Positions 5,407-5,473 of a DNA stretch of 5,473 nt are shown here, in pieces. Both the position numbers and the translations under genes were made by a program. Positions within the stretch are counted from its first letter, which is position 1. Every line of letters begins with the position of its first letter. Source of the stretch: an uncultured Selenomonadales bacterium (lineage in GTDB: Bacteria > Bacillota > Negativicutes > Selenomonadales > Selenomonadaceae); the NCBI GenBank assembly GCA_937915885.1, contig CALGGP010000059.1, positions 1-5,473 on the forward strand, in the 5' to 3' direction. The notes below the pieces were generated by a model. It was not told the DNA's origin, ran no database searches, and saw only the letters and a list, made by a program, of their open reading frames with translations.

Positions 5407-5473
5407 TGCGGCGGCGCCCGTCTCAACGGTCTAAGGGCGGGAGGGCGATTCGGCGTCGCTCGTCTCAACAGTC
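5341..5473 (-). repeat. 42-bp tandem repeat array running off the window
   Basis: Units lie at 5341-5382, 5383-5424 and 5425-5466, with the start of a fourth at 5467. All are exactly 42 bp, or 14 codons, so the array keeps the reading frame. In the recJ frame the units translate as ETSAAESSAHLSTV, ETGAAALPARLSTV and ETSDAESPSRP-stop-TV. Each contains ACCGTTGAGACG followed by a GGGCGCCGCC-like stretch, the same junction that borders element C (ACCGTTGATTCGGGCGCCG). There are no unique spacers, so it is not a CRISPR array. Confidence 0.85.

Noticed and set aside
5253..5468. Pro/Arg-rich minus-strand frame across the 42-bp array
   Set aside because: It is an alternative frame of the same repeat with no recognisable domain; it is noted only as a possible frame for upstream recJ to enter.
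5341..5473. CRISPR array
   Set aside because: The 42-bp units are contiguous and similar along their whole length, with no unique spacers, and they keep codon phase.

Overview
The window looks like chromosomal DNA from a moderately GC-rich bacterium, probably a Bacillota and perhaps a Negativicutes member. The phylum call rests on the recJ-relA gene order, strong Shine-Dalgarno sequences close to AAGGAGGTGATC, and a HydF-type GTPase domain. The class-level guess is an inference of low confidence.

Layout, left to right. Positions 1-136 hold no gene: there is a C-rich tract (a quadruplex motif on the minus strand), a small hairpin and copy A of a palindromic repeat. A minus-strand pair follows: a HydF-like stand-alone GTPase (1062-1562) and, one base after its stop, an exported protein of unknown function (137-1060). 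This pair diverges from a second small exported protein (1654-2214, plus strand). Two back-to-back extended -10 promoters, related by an inverted repeat, lie in the 91-bp gap. Positions 2215-2360 hold repeat copy B and a 7-bp tandem repeat. The rest is a minus-strand operon read from the right-hand edge: the C-terminal OB and terminal domains of RecJ (4576-5406), overlapping by 11 bases a full-length bifunctional Rel/SpoT (p)ppGpp synthetase-hydrolase (2361-4586).

The most unusual content is a family of three 77-78 bp elements (49-126, 2253-2329, 5259-5335). Each has 15-bp terminal inverted arms. The inner arm bases differ between copies, yet each change is compensated in the opposite arm. 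Inside the arms are conserved GGGTGGGAACC, TTGGGCGCCG and GGGYGGGA blocks. Two copies are intergenic. The third is translated in frame inside recJ and abuts a 42-bp tandem repeat that runs off the window. The third unit of that array carries an in-frame TAG, so recJ is interrupted, split or started downstream of it. This resembles in principle the Rickettsia palindromic elements that sit inside genes, but the sequence family here is not one I recognise.
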